A stretch of 64,000 nucleotides of DNA, from assembly GCA_029783825.1 (NCBI GenBank), contig JAREIK010002450.1, forward strand, positions 873,039-937,038, read 5' to 3'. This document shows, piece after piece, positions 47,740 through 61,529 of this stretch (position 1 is the stretch's first letter; every line of letters starts with the position of its first letter). A program made the position numbers and the translations under genes. This DNA comes from Sapria himalayana. Taxonomy: Eukaryota > Streptophyta > Magnoliopsida > Malpighiales > Rafflesiaceae. The notes beneath the pieces are model-generated. The model was not told the DNA's origin. It was given only the letters and a program-made list of their open reading frames with translations, and ran no database searches.

Positions 47740-50354
47740 CTATCATTCCTAGTATCATAATATATAAATATGGTATCTAATATATTGTGAATCTAACTAT
47801 TTAATTCTTTTGCTTATTTCATATAGGTAAATATGTATTTTAATATATTTTCTATCTATTCATTCTTAACTCTATGATCTATACAAATACCTAAGTGATA
47901 ATAAGATGAAATGGAGAATTATTATTGTAAATACTTAATTTTCATCACAACAGGCATGATAATAAATTAGGATATTTTTAATATTTATTAAACATATTAC
48001 TACTATTGCATATGCATCAAAGTGCAATGCATGTGCTATGATTATACACAGACGAATAATGTTTATCGTATCATAAAAATATTTCAGGAATTTAAAAAAT
48101 AAAATTTCTCTTAGTCTTAATAATCAATAATAAGTTTATAATTCTTATGATTGACATAGTTAAATATCACTTATTAGTAGTCATAGCCATAGTTGTGAAA
48201 AATGCGCTGAAGGTGCGCCTAGGCTCAAGGCACAACCATTCCCTAGTTATAGCGCATTGCCTTCCAAAACATGTATCTTACTAAAGAGGCGTGCCTTATA
48301 TACTATTGTTTTTTTAAGAAATATATTTATTCTCAACATTTGTAATTATATATTGAAATTTATATAATTTCATTTATTTTTTTCATCAAAATTTATTTAA
48401 ATATTAGGAACATTTATTTTTTTTATCAATAGAATCATATTTAATAAAAATTTATATGCATCTAAAGTCACAATTCACTTTACAAAAGCCCACACCTTAA
48501 GTGCGCCTTTTGCCTCGAGGCTCCAAGAAACTTTTGTGCCTTGGTTCGCCTTATGCTTTTTAAAGCTATAGTCATAGCCAACACATGATTCTTATTATCT
48601 GGTAGGTATAATTCAAATGATGTTTGATATTTGTTATGATTTTTTTAGGCTCACTGGCAAACATAAAGTAATAAATTTTTGTTGTCTACTACATATCATA
48701 ATATATTTTAGAAAATTTTTATTATTTTTAAGAAAAATATTAGCTAAGTGTTCATCTCTAATAGTTCTAATAAACATGTTAATTATGATATTGTCATTTA
48801 AAGTGTTATTTAATATAATACTAAAAATTTTATTATGAATATCATATTTTTTAAAGACCCTTATCTATTACTCATATATGACGAGATCATCACAAGGATA
48901 GAGAATCTTAGGAAATCTAAAAATTTGTTTATTTAATTTTCACTTAAAATTTTACATAGTGGGAGGTGAGACAAAAAAATACAGTGTTATTGTTATAGTT
49001 TAAATGTTAGATATCATGAAGATTATTTCACTGTATTTCTTAAGTTTGTGAATTATTAATTATTTTTTTTAAAATATTTAATTTTGTCATTTCTACTGAT
49101 CGATCTAGGAATTCTATGATAATTAAAATGAAAGTAAGTTTATATAATATAGAATATAAATTATTCTATGATCCTCCAAAAATTTAATCGAAAAATACAT
49201 ACTAATAATTAATTTTATTATTTTTTATTTCCAACTCATTATAATAAATAAAGGAAGATAATGAATTTGAAGTTAATTAATCTTCAAAAATTATACAATT
49301 AAGTTTATCCGTGATTCAATTTATTATATTTTTAGTATATTGATCGACACGCCTCTTCAGATATTTAATGTTATTAGTATTTTTATATGTATATGTTTTT
49401 TTATAATATATGTACTATTCTGAATCTTTTTTGATATTATTAATATTTTTATTTTTAATTATGTTAAAGTATATTTAGATTATTAAAGTTTTTATTTTTA
49501 TATTTTTTAGGCAATAGGTAGAGACCATAAGAAATAGTCTAGTTTTGACCTTGAATATTCTGATTGAGTTATCATTATTTTTGATGTTTAGGTCTAATTT
49601 ATTTTTATGAGATTGAATTGAATGTAGAAGTTGGAGAGATTTTTTTAAAATTTTTATTATTTTTTTAATTTATTTATTAATCTATAAATTTCTAAATAAA
49701 TTAAATTAATATCAACACAATTATAATATGTATGATGTATCTTAATTTTATGCGTGAGGATGAAACTTTGATCCTTCACTTTGTATTCTTGCATCAAGAA
49801 GTCATAGTTTATCACTAAACTAATTATAATTTTAAAAAAAAATATATATGCACAAATAAAGCACGGTGTCAATTTAAGAATGTGAAGAGGAGAGAAGATA
49901 TAATTACAGATTAACTGTGTAAAATAAAATATGTCAATATACTATTTATAATTCTTTTTAATTAAAAATATTTTTTTATTTTAAAAATATTTTTTAGGGT
50001 AGAAATCTGACATCCATTTAATTTCTCCAAATGAGTAGTTAAATGCAATTAGATCGCTCAAAAAATATATAAAAAAAGTTTTTTTAATTACAATCAATAA
50101 AACAATGATAGGTCTTTCATTGCTATCTTGTCAGCATGCTTGAATAGGCAAGAAATAAAATTAATCATTTTATAAAATGGTTGTTTTTTAAAAATTGGTC
50201 GTGCTTGAAACAAGAGAGGCCATGCTGCCTGACCTAGCATTACAAGACTATGATCTAAACATGGTTAAAGACCATGTCATGTTGGGTTTGACACGACTGA
50301 ATTGGTTATGCCTCACATTGTGTTTGGGCTGCCTGACCCACTTAACATCTCTTG
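47740..50354 (-). mobile_element. Degenerate hAT copy 2, C-terminal end missing
   Basis: Minus-strand debris parallel to the transposase middle and N-terminal region of the complete copy runs from about 47740 to 49450. A leader and a GC-rich end follow at 50190-50354, closing with acttaacatctcttg, a decayed ttgacacctcta terminus. The part coding the C-terminus and the opposite end are absent. It is interrupted by the 379-bp element at 48190-48568. Confidence 0.55.
48190..48568. mobile_element. aggcgc-type element (379 bp) with TSD inside hAT copy 2
   Basis: The left end tagttgtgaaaaatgcgc and the right end (reverse complement tagctttaaaaagcataagg) are loosely inverted. The ends carry aggtgcgcctaggc and gtgcgccttttgcctcgagg. 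A 12-bp direct repeat tagtcatagcca flanks it (48178-48189 and 48569-48580). The true duplication may be 9-10 bp plus shared bases, compatible with a Mutator-type MITE. It is related to 18186-18270 and to 62258 onward. Confidence 0.7.
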
Positions 50355-50520
50355 TTTTAAGAAAGACAATGAGTCTAGATATATTTTATAGAGAAATAAG
50401 CTAAAATGATAATATATATAATAAAAGCACGCAATAATTTATATCAAGCTAAGTCTTTATATAAGGTGCTCTCATCTATAATTTTGAAAAATAAAACAAC
50501 AAATAATAAATCATAATTTT

Positions 50521-51590
50521 CTCCTTTGAGCTGGTGCATAGACATCTAGAACTTAAAACATAGAAATATAATATAATTTAGGCATTTTCAAACTCTTGTT
50601 GAGGATGATTATTGACTGCTCTAAATTTTGAATAGTGGTTGTAGAGATGACTGAAACATCATGTATCATTTTTCTGAGAAAAAAGTAATTCATATATATG
50701 TTTATTAACTTGTGAAATATTAAATTACGGGCTATATGTGTCATTATTTGATTGCTGTAATAAAAAATAGTGAGAACAAAAAGTGAATATCTAATCTTTG
50801 CAAATATCATATTCAAAATATATTGATAGTAATAATTTTTAATGCTTTCAACTTTGTATGTATATTAAATCTTGAAATAATTATCTTTTAAAAAAATATT
50901 AAGACTTGTCGTAGTCCTCCTCTCAGTATAAGCTGGTGTTCAACTAAAATATGAATATCTATCCGACTACAAATATTCTTGATTGTTGAATGAGATTCTA
51001 AATTCTAGAGATTTTTTTATATACCTTAATATGTAATGAACTGCATCAAGATTAATATATCAAAGGGAATCTAAGAAATGAATACTTGTTTTGATTTCAT
51101 AGGCCAAATCTAGTTTGATATTAGTTAATCAGTTATTTTTTTATATGATTTTTTTGTAAGTAGTAGAGTCAAATGAAAAGTTACATCGGATTAGAATTTA
51201 TTACCTTGATTAATAAGAGTGTATGTTGGAGTATAATCCAAGAGGACAAATTTTAAAATAGTATCAAATATTTATCTTTTATATCTCAATTCTCAATCTC
51301 TTTTTTAGAATAAGTTACCTATATTATAAGAAAGTATGAGTTTTTTAATATTTTTTTTGAAATTGTAATTGAAGGTATTTGTTGAGCTGAGTGATTTGCA
51401 ATTCATCATTTCATATAATTAAAATATAATTCATATACATAACAAATAAAACAATCTTGCCAATAGAACTTTAAAAAAAATAAAAAAACACTTTTTAAAC
51501 ACATGTTTAACTTGAAAGAAGTGAATGTCTATGAAGACATAAAAAATCAAGCTCTTGGTGGCTATTCTAAGTCATTATATCTTTTGCAAT
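50521..51590 (-). mobile_element. Degenerate Ty1-copia remnant split by a later hAT insertion
   Basis: Reading right to left on the minus strand, reverse-transcriptase blocks appear (VY-NYILIT-NDELQI-QL, SQRKYVLDI-like, then RPDLAYE-like and LDAVHYILRYIK). They are followed at 50550-50760 by the end of the polyprotein (LNKSLKMPKLYYI, VLDVYAPAQ) and a polypurine-tract-like cctcctttgagctgg complement at 50520. There are many stops. Its upstream end is cut by the hAT element beginning at 51600. Confidence 0.6.
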
Positions 51591-52642
51591 CTACACATTT
51601 AGAGGTGTCAATAATGGTCGGCCCGACTCAATAATGGCCAGACCTACACAACTCGTCCTATTCAAGTTTAGTTAGATTTGGGCTGGGTTGTGCTTAGTAG
51701 GACGAGTTCAGGCCCAAATATTCTATCCTAGCCTAACATAGTTAGGACTTCGAGACTGACTCACACTTGAATCACCATCACCATCCCAGTCTCACCTCCA
51801 CCCCCAACGGTTGTGGAATTGTGGATTAATTATTTTAATTTTTTTTACAAATTTTATATTTTAAGTTACATGTTATCATTTATGAGTTGTGATATTATAT
51901 TATTTATTTCACATAAATCACAAAAAAATAAATTTATTAACACAAATGACAAAGTATAATAAATAATCAAAAATATCAAAAAAACATATCCATCATTTAT
52001 CATTTAATTCAAAAATAAATAAAATAACACAAAATTACAATTTATAATAATGAACAACATAAAATAAAAATCATTAATCTTAATCATAATAATGGAAGCT
52101 CAATCTCAATGCCAATTGGTATAATTATGTAATTAATCATCATTGTATCACTAGCATATGATAGTATCACTAGCGGTGAGTTCAATCTATTCAAAGTCAC
52201 ATAAGTCATCATCTGTCAACAACTCCTCTACTCTTGTTCTAGTATTATCTTGGATATTTGATCTCGAATCCTCTTAATCTTTTATGCACATTAGTACTTC
52301 AATAATATATGGTCGCAGTCCTGATTTCCTATTCGAAATTATATAGACTGCAAAAGAAAAAAACAGACTTAGATGCTATGCTTGACATTGATGAAGTCTG
52401 TAGATTTTGTGTCATCTTACATTTCAAAGAATAAGTGGACTCATATGATTTTTACCATTATAAAATATTATGGTTCTTGTTATCATTATATGATATGATT
52501 GAGCAGTCATTGGTATCTAAGTACTGAGATAACACGCTCTTATTCAACGGGTTATCCCGTTGTTTCTTCTTTGCTAATTGAATAGAGAAGTTATCATCTC
52601 CGAATATGGTATCCATATTCATATTCGGAGCCTGGTTAGAAC

Positions 52643-55600
52643 TAGAGGTGTCAAACAGGCTGGGCCGGGCTGGCCTGAACCTTTTTTTAGAGCACAACCG
52701 TGCTTTCGTGCCTGGCTAGGCACGACACAATTACTGTACCTTGTCGTGCTTGGCCCGACACAGTTTATCAAAGCCAGGCCCGGTCGGTCCAAACCAAGCC
52801 GTATTGGCCAAACCAGGCCAGTACGGGCATGATTTAAATTTTTTTTTTTAAAATTTTTAAAGTTTTATATTTTAGTTTAAATAAAATATATATTATACTA
52901 TATATAGATAATGTATAATATATTAAATTTATAAAATAAAAATTATTAAAAATTTAATAAATTACAAAGTTTAAATTTTTTTATTAAAAATATAATATAA
53001 ATAAATTATAAAGTTTAAATTTAAATTGATAAATTGATAATTATTAAAAATTTGTAACTTGAAAATATTAATAGAGTTTAAATTTTTTTTAATAATTTAA
53101 AATAAATTTAGATTATAATTTATTAGAATTAAAATATTAAATTATAAAGTTTTAATTTTTAAATAAAAATTTTAAACAAAAAAATAAATTATACCAAAAA
53201 TTTCGTGAAAAAAAATTAGAAAGTCAAAAAAACAAAAGTAAATCAAATAAAAAATGACCAATCAGCCAATAGATACCGAACCAAACAAATACAAGTTTTA
53301 AGGTAACGTAAAAATAAAGCGCATAATCAATAAAAAATAACACATCGAAATCAAAAAGTAGTGGATCATCATCAATTGTCAATCGGCATAACATGAGCAT
53401 CATCAACCGCAATATCAAGATCACTATCATATGGATTATCATCATCAGCAATCAACTCCTCCGCTTTTGTAGTGGATGCTGATGCAGTCCATGTCTTAGT
53501 TTCAGCACGATCATGGATGCTAAACCTTGAATCCTCCCAATCCTTCAAACAGGCCAAGGCCTCAACAATATCTGGACATAAATTTGATCTCCTATCCGAA
53601 ATCACTTTCACAACAACAGAAAAAACAGACTCCGATGCTATGCTCGACACCGGATGAGTCAGTAGATCCCGTGTCATCCTAGATAGCACGGGAAAGGTAG
53701 ACTCATGATTTTCACCACTGTAATATATCAAGATTTTTAGTATCAGAATATGATAGGATTGAACAGTAATCGGTATCTAAGTACCGAGAAAGCTCGTTCC
53801 TATGTTATCTCCGATGTTTTTCCCTCGCTAACTGAATGAAAAAATTGTTATCTCTGAACAATGTATTCATGTTCGTAATCACAGTCTCACTACTACTACT
53901 ACCATCACCATATCTAATATTGTAGTATGTGAACATGTCTGTCAACTTCTCGTGAATGAACCATTCAGGTGAGTCTTTCAGGTTCATGCACGAGGAAATG
54001 TAAGTCAGGATGCATGCATGCACCTTAGGGTCCATGCATGCAGCGAGACAATAAAGAGATGGAATGGTGGTCCAATATTTTAAGTACTTGATTTCTATCT
54101 CTGCAATCATATGACTAAGTGTCGGGTCAGCTCGATACTTCATAAACTTGCTACTAATGTTGCATATGCATCTGAGTGCAATGCAAGTCGTGAGAGTATA
54201 AATCGACGAACACATATTCATCGTGGCATAAAAAATCTTCAGGAATTTCATAAATGAAATTCTTGAAACCTAGTCAATGTCATCAATAATAAGTTCGTCA
54301 CTCTTACTATTGACGTAGTCGGATATCACGTGTTCATATCCAACACATAATTTCAACATCAGGTACGTGTAATTCCAACGGTGTCTCACATCCGATTGGA
54401 ATTTCTTCTTAAGATTCGTAGACAAACCGAGATTACCAAACTCTTGTTGTCTGCGAGGAGTACAAATATATTTTAGTGCATTACGTATATTATCTAACGT
54501 AGGGAAACATACCTTCATACCCGCTTGAACAATTAGGTTAATTACGTGATACATGCATCCGACGTGAAAGATCTCTCATAATGATACGTCTCTAATATTC
54601 ATAATAAACATGTTAATTGCTACTCCATTATTAGATATGTTATCGAATGTGATACTAAAAATTTTATTTTGAATTTTATATTTCCTAAAGATCTTCATCA
54701 TACACTCAAAAATGGCCGGGCTATCATGAGGATGGAGAATCTCAGAGAATTCTAAAATTTTTTATTCATAGTCCAGTTAGAATCTACATAGTGGCTGGTG
54801 AGACATGCATAAGATGATTCATCATAACTTGTCCAAATATCGGATGTCACGGACACAACTCCACTATATGCCATAAATTCATTAATTATTTTTTATTTTT
54901 CTAACTCATATAATTTTAGTATGTCATTCCTAGATGTTGACCTAAGAATCCTACGATAAGTAGGCTGAAAATATCTCTGCATGATGTACACTATCCTTGG
55001 ATCTTTCGAAAATCTGATCGGAAGACCCATCAATGTGATAAGTCTGGTCATGCCGTCCCTACCCAACTCGATGGAGTATATGAAATGAGTAAACTTTGAA
55101 ACTAAATTCGATTCAGTCTCAAAAAATACAATGCTAAGTTGGGTTTGCCTAGGATCTAATGGATCATGTTTTTTGGTGAATAATTCGGCACGCCTCTTAA
55201 GATGTCTAGTCCCAAACGAACTATTACAAGTAAAATTTCTCATACAATATTTGTACTGTGTCATTTTTTCTTTCTCATCCCTAATATTTTTTTATTTTAT
55301 TATATTAAAATGAGTCAAAATTACAGAAGTCTTCTTAATTTTTTGTTTTTTAGATGTTTGGGTTGTGACTACTTGAGAAACCAAAGTTTCACAGGCCTCA
55401 GACCTCTATATAATATTTTTATTTTCTAAATTTAAATATATTTCATTAATATTTCTCATTTTTAGGATTTTTGTTAAATAGTACACTTATGTAGAGACTA
55501 GACGATAAATTTTAGATTTAACTATTTTAGGACTAGAGATTGAGATTAGAGAGAGAGAAAGTAAAAAAAAACTTAATAAATTACTCGATAAAGCAGTGAG

Positions 55601-56304
55601 ATTGATCACGTGCACGATACACCACAGTCTACCTCAAAATTTCAAGCACGAGTTGAGATTCACGAAAAGCCGAGCCAAATGATGAAATTCGAAGTCCAAA
55701 GAGAGAGGAGCAAGAGTTTTGAGAGAGTGAAAATATGAGATCTGAGAGAATAAATATTTATGAAAAATATAAATGTTATAGAGAGGTGGGGATGATTTTA
55801 TAGATTAAAGAAAATAATTTTTTTTTTAAAAGTAATTTTTTTTGTTTTTTTTAATTTTTTTTAATATTTTAAGGGGCAGAATCATGAGGGCTGTCGGATT
55901 CAGCCCCCTAGCCGTTGGAGGCGAGATCCAACGGCTACATTTAAAATTTTTTTTTGACAGTTGGGGTTTGGGGGGCAGGGGGGAATCGGCTTGGGGCGGG
56001 CGAGACTGTGAGAAGCCTTGACTCGTGAAGGTTCGGGAAGCCGGGAGACCAGGACTACCGGTGTGGGTGCAGGTCTGCGTGTGACCCCGACCCGTGCCGG
56101 CGAGCCTTGCCATGGGCCACTGAACAGTGCTGGGTCATGCACGGCACGAGGTCTGGTTGGCCTCGGCCTGGCACGACACGAATTGTGCCTTACCTGAGCA
56201 TGACGCGGGCCCGGGCATGGGAAAATCCCGTGCCATGCTGGGCCGGCCCAAGCACGGCCGAAGCATGCCTCGTGTCGGGCAGCCCGGCTAGGTTGACACC
56301 TCTA
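52643..56304 (-). mobile_element. Complete hAT transposon (3662 bp) with perfect TIR and TSD
   Basis: Terminal inverted repeats of 12 bp are perfect (tagaggtgtcaa at 52643 and ttgacacctcta ending 56304). The target duplication gttagaac is perfect at 52635-52642 and 56305-56312. GC-rich subterminal DNA lies inside both ends. One decayed transposase is on the minus strand. It has inserted into the transposase region of another copy of its own family in the same orientation, giving the order outer-inner-outer. Confidence 0.93.
53372..55264 (-). pseudogene. hAT (Ac-like) transposase, broken
   Basis: From the N-terminus (right): 55264-54893 has a BED-finger-like start (YKYCMRNFTCNSSFGTRHLK, with Tyr where the first zinc Cys is expected) and FSKDPRIVYIMQRYFQPTY. 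54890-54560 is read only with frameshifts and a stop (FDNISNNGVAINMF-like). 54554-54270 has YHVINLIVQAGM and RHRWNYTYLML. 54251-53805 has PSLYCLAACMDPK. 53731-53372 is the hAT dimerisation domain (PVSSIASESVFSVVVKVISD, then VEALACLKDW). In that last block VVK replaces the usual GGR. At least four breaks make it inactive as written. Confidence 0.85.
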
Positions 56305-58058
56305 GTTAGAACTAATATCATATCTAGTATTTTAGTATATAAATAACTCAATTAATTTATTGTGAATTAATCATTCATGTTAGTGTTTCTGGTTCATGCA
56401 CGAGGATATATATGGCAAAATATTCTTTACCTCTTTCACCTTAATTTTAGGGTTCATGCAATCAATCAAACAATAAATAGATGGAATAATGAACTAGTAT
56501 TTTAATTATTTGATTTTTACTTCAATAGTTATATCACTAAATGTCGAGTCATCTCTAAATTTCTTAAATATGTCACTAATATTGCATATGTACCTGAGTA
56601 CAATGAAGATGGTGAGAGTATAAATTGACGAACAGATGTTCGTTGTGTCATAAAAAATCTTCAGGAATTTTATAAATAAAATTTTTGTATCTCAGTCCCT
56701 GTCATCAAAAATTAATTTGTCACTCTTACTATTGACGTAGTCAGATATTACGTATTCGTATCCAACACATAATTTTAATATCAAGTATGTGTAATTCCAA
56801 CAGTGTCTCATATCTATTAGGAATTTCTTCTTTAGGCCTGCAGATAAATAGAGACTATCAAATTCTTATTGTCTGTTAGGTATCCGAAGATATTTTAGTA
56901 AATTACGTATTTATTTTAAAGTGAGGGAAACAACATTTTTCCTCACTTGCACTATCATATTTATGATGTGACACATTATAACGTAAAAAATCTTTCCCAA
57001 TATGTCGTCTCTAATGTTCTTAATAAATATGTTAATGACTATTTCATTGTTAGTTGTGTTATTAAATGTAATATTATATATTTCATTTTGAATATTATAT
57101 TTTCTAAAAATTCATATTATATATTTATATATGGCTGAGCCATCATGTGGATAAAGAATTGTTGAAAATATTAATATCTTTTTATTCAGTATCTATTTTG
57201 AATCTACATAGTAGGTGGTGAGACATGCAAAAGATGCATTATCGTGACTAGTCCATATATCGGATATCATGGACATAACGCCATTATATTCTCTAAATTT
57301 ATTAGTTATTTATTTTTTCTAACTTTTAATATTTTAATATGTCATTTCTACATGTAGAATCTATGAATTTTACGATATGTAGGTTAAAAATAGATTTGTA
57401 TGATACTGACTATCTTTAGATACTCTAAAAATTTAATCAGAAAATCTATCGTAGTAATTAGTTTGGTCATATCTTCACTCCCTAACACGTTGTAATATAT
57501 GAAGGGGGTCAACATAGAAGTTGAACTAGATCTAACCTCAGAATCCATCGTTGAGTTAAGTTTGATTATGATCTAATATACTATATTTTTTGGCATAATA
57601 TTCGGCATGCCTATTTAGGTTCCAACTTGAGTTTGTGTCTACGTGGGCCTGGACCATCCCACACAGACGCCCTCACCAAAACACATTGTAATTTTTTCAA
57701 AATAACCCACCATGTGTAAAAGGTGGAGCTAGTGTTATTAAATAAAATATTAGTTTTTAACATTAAACTAGGTGGGTTGGGCATGGTCTAATTGGACCTC
57801 GCCCAAAACCTGGTCCGAGCACACTAGTCTACTGTGCTACTAGATCATGCCTATGGGCTAGGGAGTTAATTTGTGCCTGGCCCGTCACGCAGCTTGGCAC
57901 CCCCTTGCTCAACGCGATACTAGCCATCCCTTGAGCCAGCATGACACGGTCCAGGCGAAGTTTTTGATTGTTTAGTGTCAGGCCAGACACGGCTTAGTCT
58001 GGCCATGCCTCATACCGTATTCGAGCCATCATACCCACTTGCTACCCCTGTATACATT

Positions 58059-59925
58059 GCACATGATTGTATTTCTCAAAACTAATATAGTTGTTTCTTA
58101 TATACTCAAAATTATTTACATATAGGTAGTGTATATTTTATCTATTGGATATTATTAGTGAAATAAGAATCTTTTTGAAAGTTATTTTAACGATTAAAAA
58201 AATATCCTAACAGTTGATACCAAACATTTGATTGAATCCCTCACTACAAATCTTATTTAATATGATTTATTTTCTCATTTAGATATATCTTCATGGTGAA
58301 TACTTATTTATAGCTAACAATAGACTTTATTATATAGGTAGTGTATGTTCTCAAGTAATATTAGAGCAGAGGATATTTATATCTTTTAACATGGTTTGAT
58401 ATTATTATGGGTAAAATAGTCTCTCAGTAGGAGACTTGTGTTTTTTAGTATTTTCAAGAAAATAATAAAAGAAGTAAAACAAGGAATAAAATACCTATGA
58501 GATTGAGTGTTATGTACAAATTTTCTATGATTTTTGGAGTAATCGAAATTTAAAGATCAGAGGAACTAGTTGCATAATCATCTCACTCCTCGATGGATTT
58601 TTCTTTGGTCTCAGTAGATTATGTATGTCTTCTTCTCCTAGTGTAGACTAAGTCTTGAATAGTCAAGTGTTTGTCTATGACTCATTATGAGCCTAAACTA
58701 GAATAGTCTTTTGAGCTATTGTGTCCTACAAGCTTGTGGGAGATTTCCTTTTTTAGGAAATCTCACTCTCGTTAGAGTTAATCTAATATGTATTTATTGA
58801 TACAAATGATGACTTAAATGAACCTAAGACATACTAACATTGGACAAATATACTTGCAATTGCATCAATACATGACCTCTAGTACATTTATATAATATGA
58901 GTATTTTTCAAGTGATCACCTGTCATAATATTTTTCTCACCCCAATATTTTTAATTTCAGAGTTCTTATGAGTTTCAATTTATTGTATTTATACAATGAC
59001 ACCTTATTTTTTAGTTATTTAATAAAAAAAATAAAATTAGTTTAATAAAAATATAAGAAATATAAAAAATATTTGGAGTGACATTACATTATGTATTTGT
59101 CTAATAAATCAATACTTTTTATATGGATCACGATATCATTCACTAGATTTCATATGCCGAGCATTTTTAATAAACATCTACATTTTAACCTCCCCATTTG
59201 GGTTCCCCCTGATAGGACAATGCATATTGTTTTCATGTCAGGTCTAATAAAAAAACTTTTATATATTTTATCTGAGTTGTTGGATTGCATCTGATGGCTT
59301 GGTAGTAGAAATTTGATAGCTGTTTGATTTATGCCCCACGTAATATTAAAAAAATAAAAAAATATTTTCTATAATTTTTTTCTATAAATAGGATATTAAT
59401 ATATTTTATTTTTCATAATTAATCTGTAAACTTTTCTAATCTTCTCTCTTTGGTCTAAAATTCATAATTCTTTTTTATAACTATTTGTAATTTTAATATT
59501 ATGGAGCATCGATATTAGTTTGGTTACGAGTAGTGACTGCTAGGCATGAGAAAACAAGGTGGAATCTAAAGTATGTTATACACATACAGTTAAAGTATAT
59601 ATTGTGATTATGTTAGTATTATTTTTTTATTTAGTAATTATTTGATTAATAAATAAATTTAAAAAAATTAGTAACAAATAGAAAAGTTCTTATCTCAAAT
59701 TTATATTCCAATGTCATACAATTAAAAAAATAACAAATTATGAATTTAATAAAAATAAATTAAATCTAAACATAGATAATAATCACAATTTCAATGAAAT
59801 GTCGAACCTGAAACTAGGTTTTATCTCATTGTCTCTACCCATATGCATAAAAAAGTTAAAAATAGAAAAATTTTAGTAGTTTGAACTATATTTAATATTA
59901 TTAAAGATAAAAATATTAGGAGTTT
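58059..59925. other. AT-rich intronic or flanking DNA, nothing recognised
   Basis: A repeated phrase ataggtagtgtatg occurs near 58125 and 58335. No exon of the carboxyltransferase domain, transposase block or LTR pair was recognised. Confidence 0.4.
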
Positions 59926-59929
59926 CGAA

Positions 59930-60960
59930 GAAGATTTAACGTAGTCTATATTTTGTAAGAAAATATTTATATGTTGGAGTATTGTCGGTACTGATTATTT
60001 TAAGATATATATCGATTAATATATCAAAAAATATAGTGCATTGAATCACGGACAAACTTAACTTAGTAACGTAGTCTTTGAAGTTAGATCAATTTAAAGT
60101 TTATTGATCTCTTTTATTTATTACAATGATTTTAAAAGGGAAGACATGCTAAAAATAATTGCTTGCACGTGTTTTTTAATTAGATTTTTGGAGGATCGTG
60201 AAGTAGTTTAAAATAAATAATAATTAACGAACTTAATAAATATAATAGAGTGTGTCTGTGATGTTCATGGACTACCTGAGAAAATATTTTATTCACATAT
60301 GTCAATGCTTATTATGTCGATTCTAAATAAGTAACCAATTCATATGAGTATTTGATGATGATCTTTAGGAAATATAATATTCAAAATAAAAATTTTTATT
60401 ATTATATTTGATAATGCTTCAAATAATGGTATTATAATTAACATATTTGTCAGAATGATTACAGATGAACATTTAGCTAATATTTTTTATGTTAGGTGTA
60501 TATGTCACATAATTAACCTAATAAGTATAAGCGAGAATGAAAATTATTTCTCCTATATTAGAAAATATAAAAAAATTATCAAAATACATTATGACATAAA
60601 GCAGACAATAAGAGTTGGATACTCTATATTTGTTAACAAACCTAAAAAAGAAAAAATTTAAAATAAATGTTATATATCATTTAAATTATATTTACTTGAT
60701 GTTAGAGTCACATGTTAGCTACAAATATATAATATTTGATTATGTTAATAGTTAAAATGACAAACTTATTATTGACGATTTAAATTGTGAGATAATAAAT
60801 TTATTTTTTAAGATCGAGAAGATTTTTTATAATATGATGAATATATGTTCATCCATGTATACTATCACAATTTATATTATATTTATGTGCATATGTAATA
60901 TTAATAGTATGTTTAGCAAGTATAGATGATATCGTGATTATTGAGAAATTGTGCTTCTAC
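59930..60960 (+). mobile_element. Degenerate hAT transposase copy 5, opposite orientation
   Basis: On the + strand, 60400-60540 reads FDNASNNGIIINIFVRM and FYVRCICHIINLI, the same blocks as 54560-54700 on the minus strand of the complete copy. Flanking debris follows the same order. Termini were not found. It is therefore a truncated member of the same family inserted in the other direction. Confidence 0.55.
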
Positions 60961-61529
60961 GGTAGTGATATTAAGATACAAAAGACAACATGAACAATAT
61001 AAACAAATAATATATATATCCAATCTAGCAACCAACCACGACAGAATCAAAAAACATGAAATAAACACCGAAAATAACGTGGTTTGCTAGTTGCTCAGTA
61101 CGACTAGCTACATCCACCAAAAAATGCTTATGTGTTATTGATTAAATTAACCAAAATATAGTTTTACAGTATGCAACACAGAATAGTCGTGATAAATTGT
61201 ACAGAGAGAAGAGAGAGAGACAATGAATAGTTCCCCAGGTCCAAAAAACAGCAACCCGAAATTAAAATTACTAATATTTTATAATAAAAAAAATCTCTCA
61301 GTTCATTTAATCGGGATGGGTCGGATCATGGAACGAGTCAGACTTTTCTCTAAAAAATTTGGCTTGCTGACCTGACAGTGAGACCTCTGTTATTGTGTTA
61401 CTGCTGCATCCCCGGATTCTTAATATTTTCTTTTCTGCACTTACATAAAAATATTAAAACAGAAACAGAATTATTTATTTATACAAATAGATTATTAAAA
61501 AAACAAATTTCATATACAGTAATCTTCAC

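Larger units (their letters stand above)
51600..58050 (-). mobile_element. Outer hAT copy 3 (host of the nested copy)
   Basis: The left terminus tagaggtgtcaataatgg (51600) and right terminus (reverse complement caggggtagcaagtgg, ending 58050) are imperfect inverted repeats. The flanking 8-mers tacacatt (51592-51599) and tatacatt (58051-58058) agree at 7 of 8. Minus-strand transposase debris lies in two parts, 52150-52634 and 56313-57600, exactly interrupted by the inner element. It is more decayed than the inner copy, as expected for the older one. Confidence 0.7.

Noticed and set aside
52578..52832. GC-rich ORF near 52.6 kb as a gene or CpG island
   Set aside because: It crosses the hAT terminus at 52643. 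Its GC content is the element's subterminal DNA.
55826..56346. Proline/arginine-rich ORFs as a gene or promoter island
   Set aside because: These are leader and subterminal DNA of the complete hAT element, ending at its TIR.
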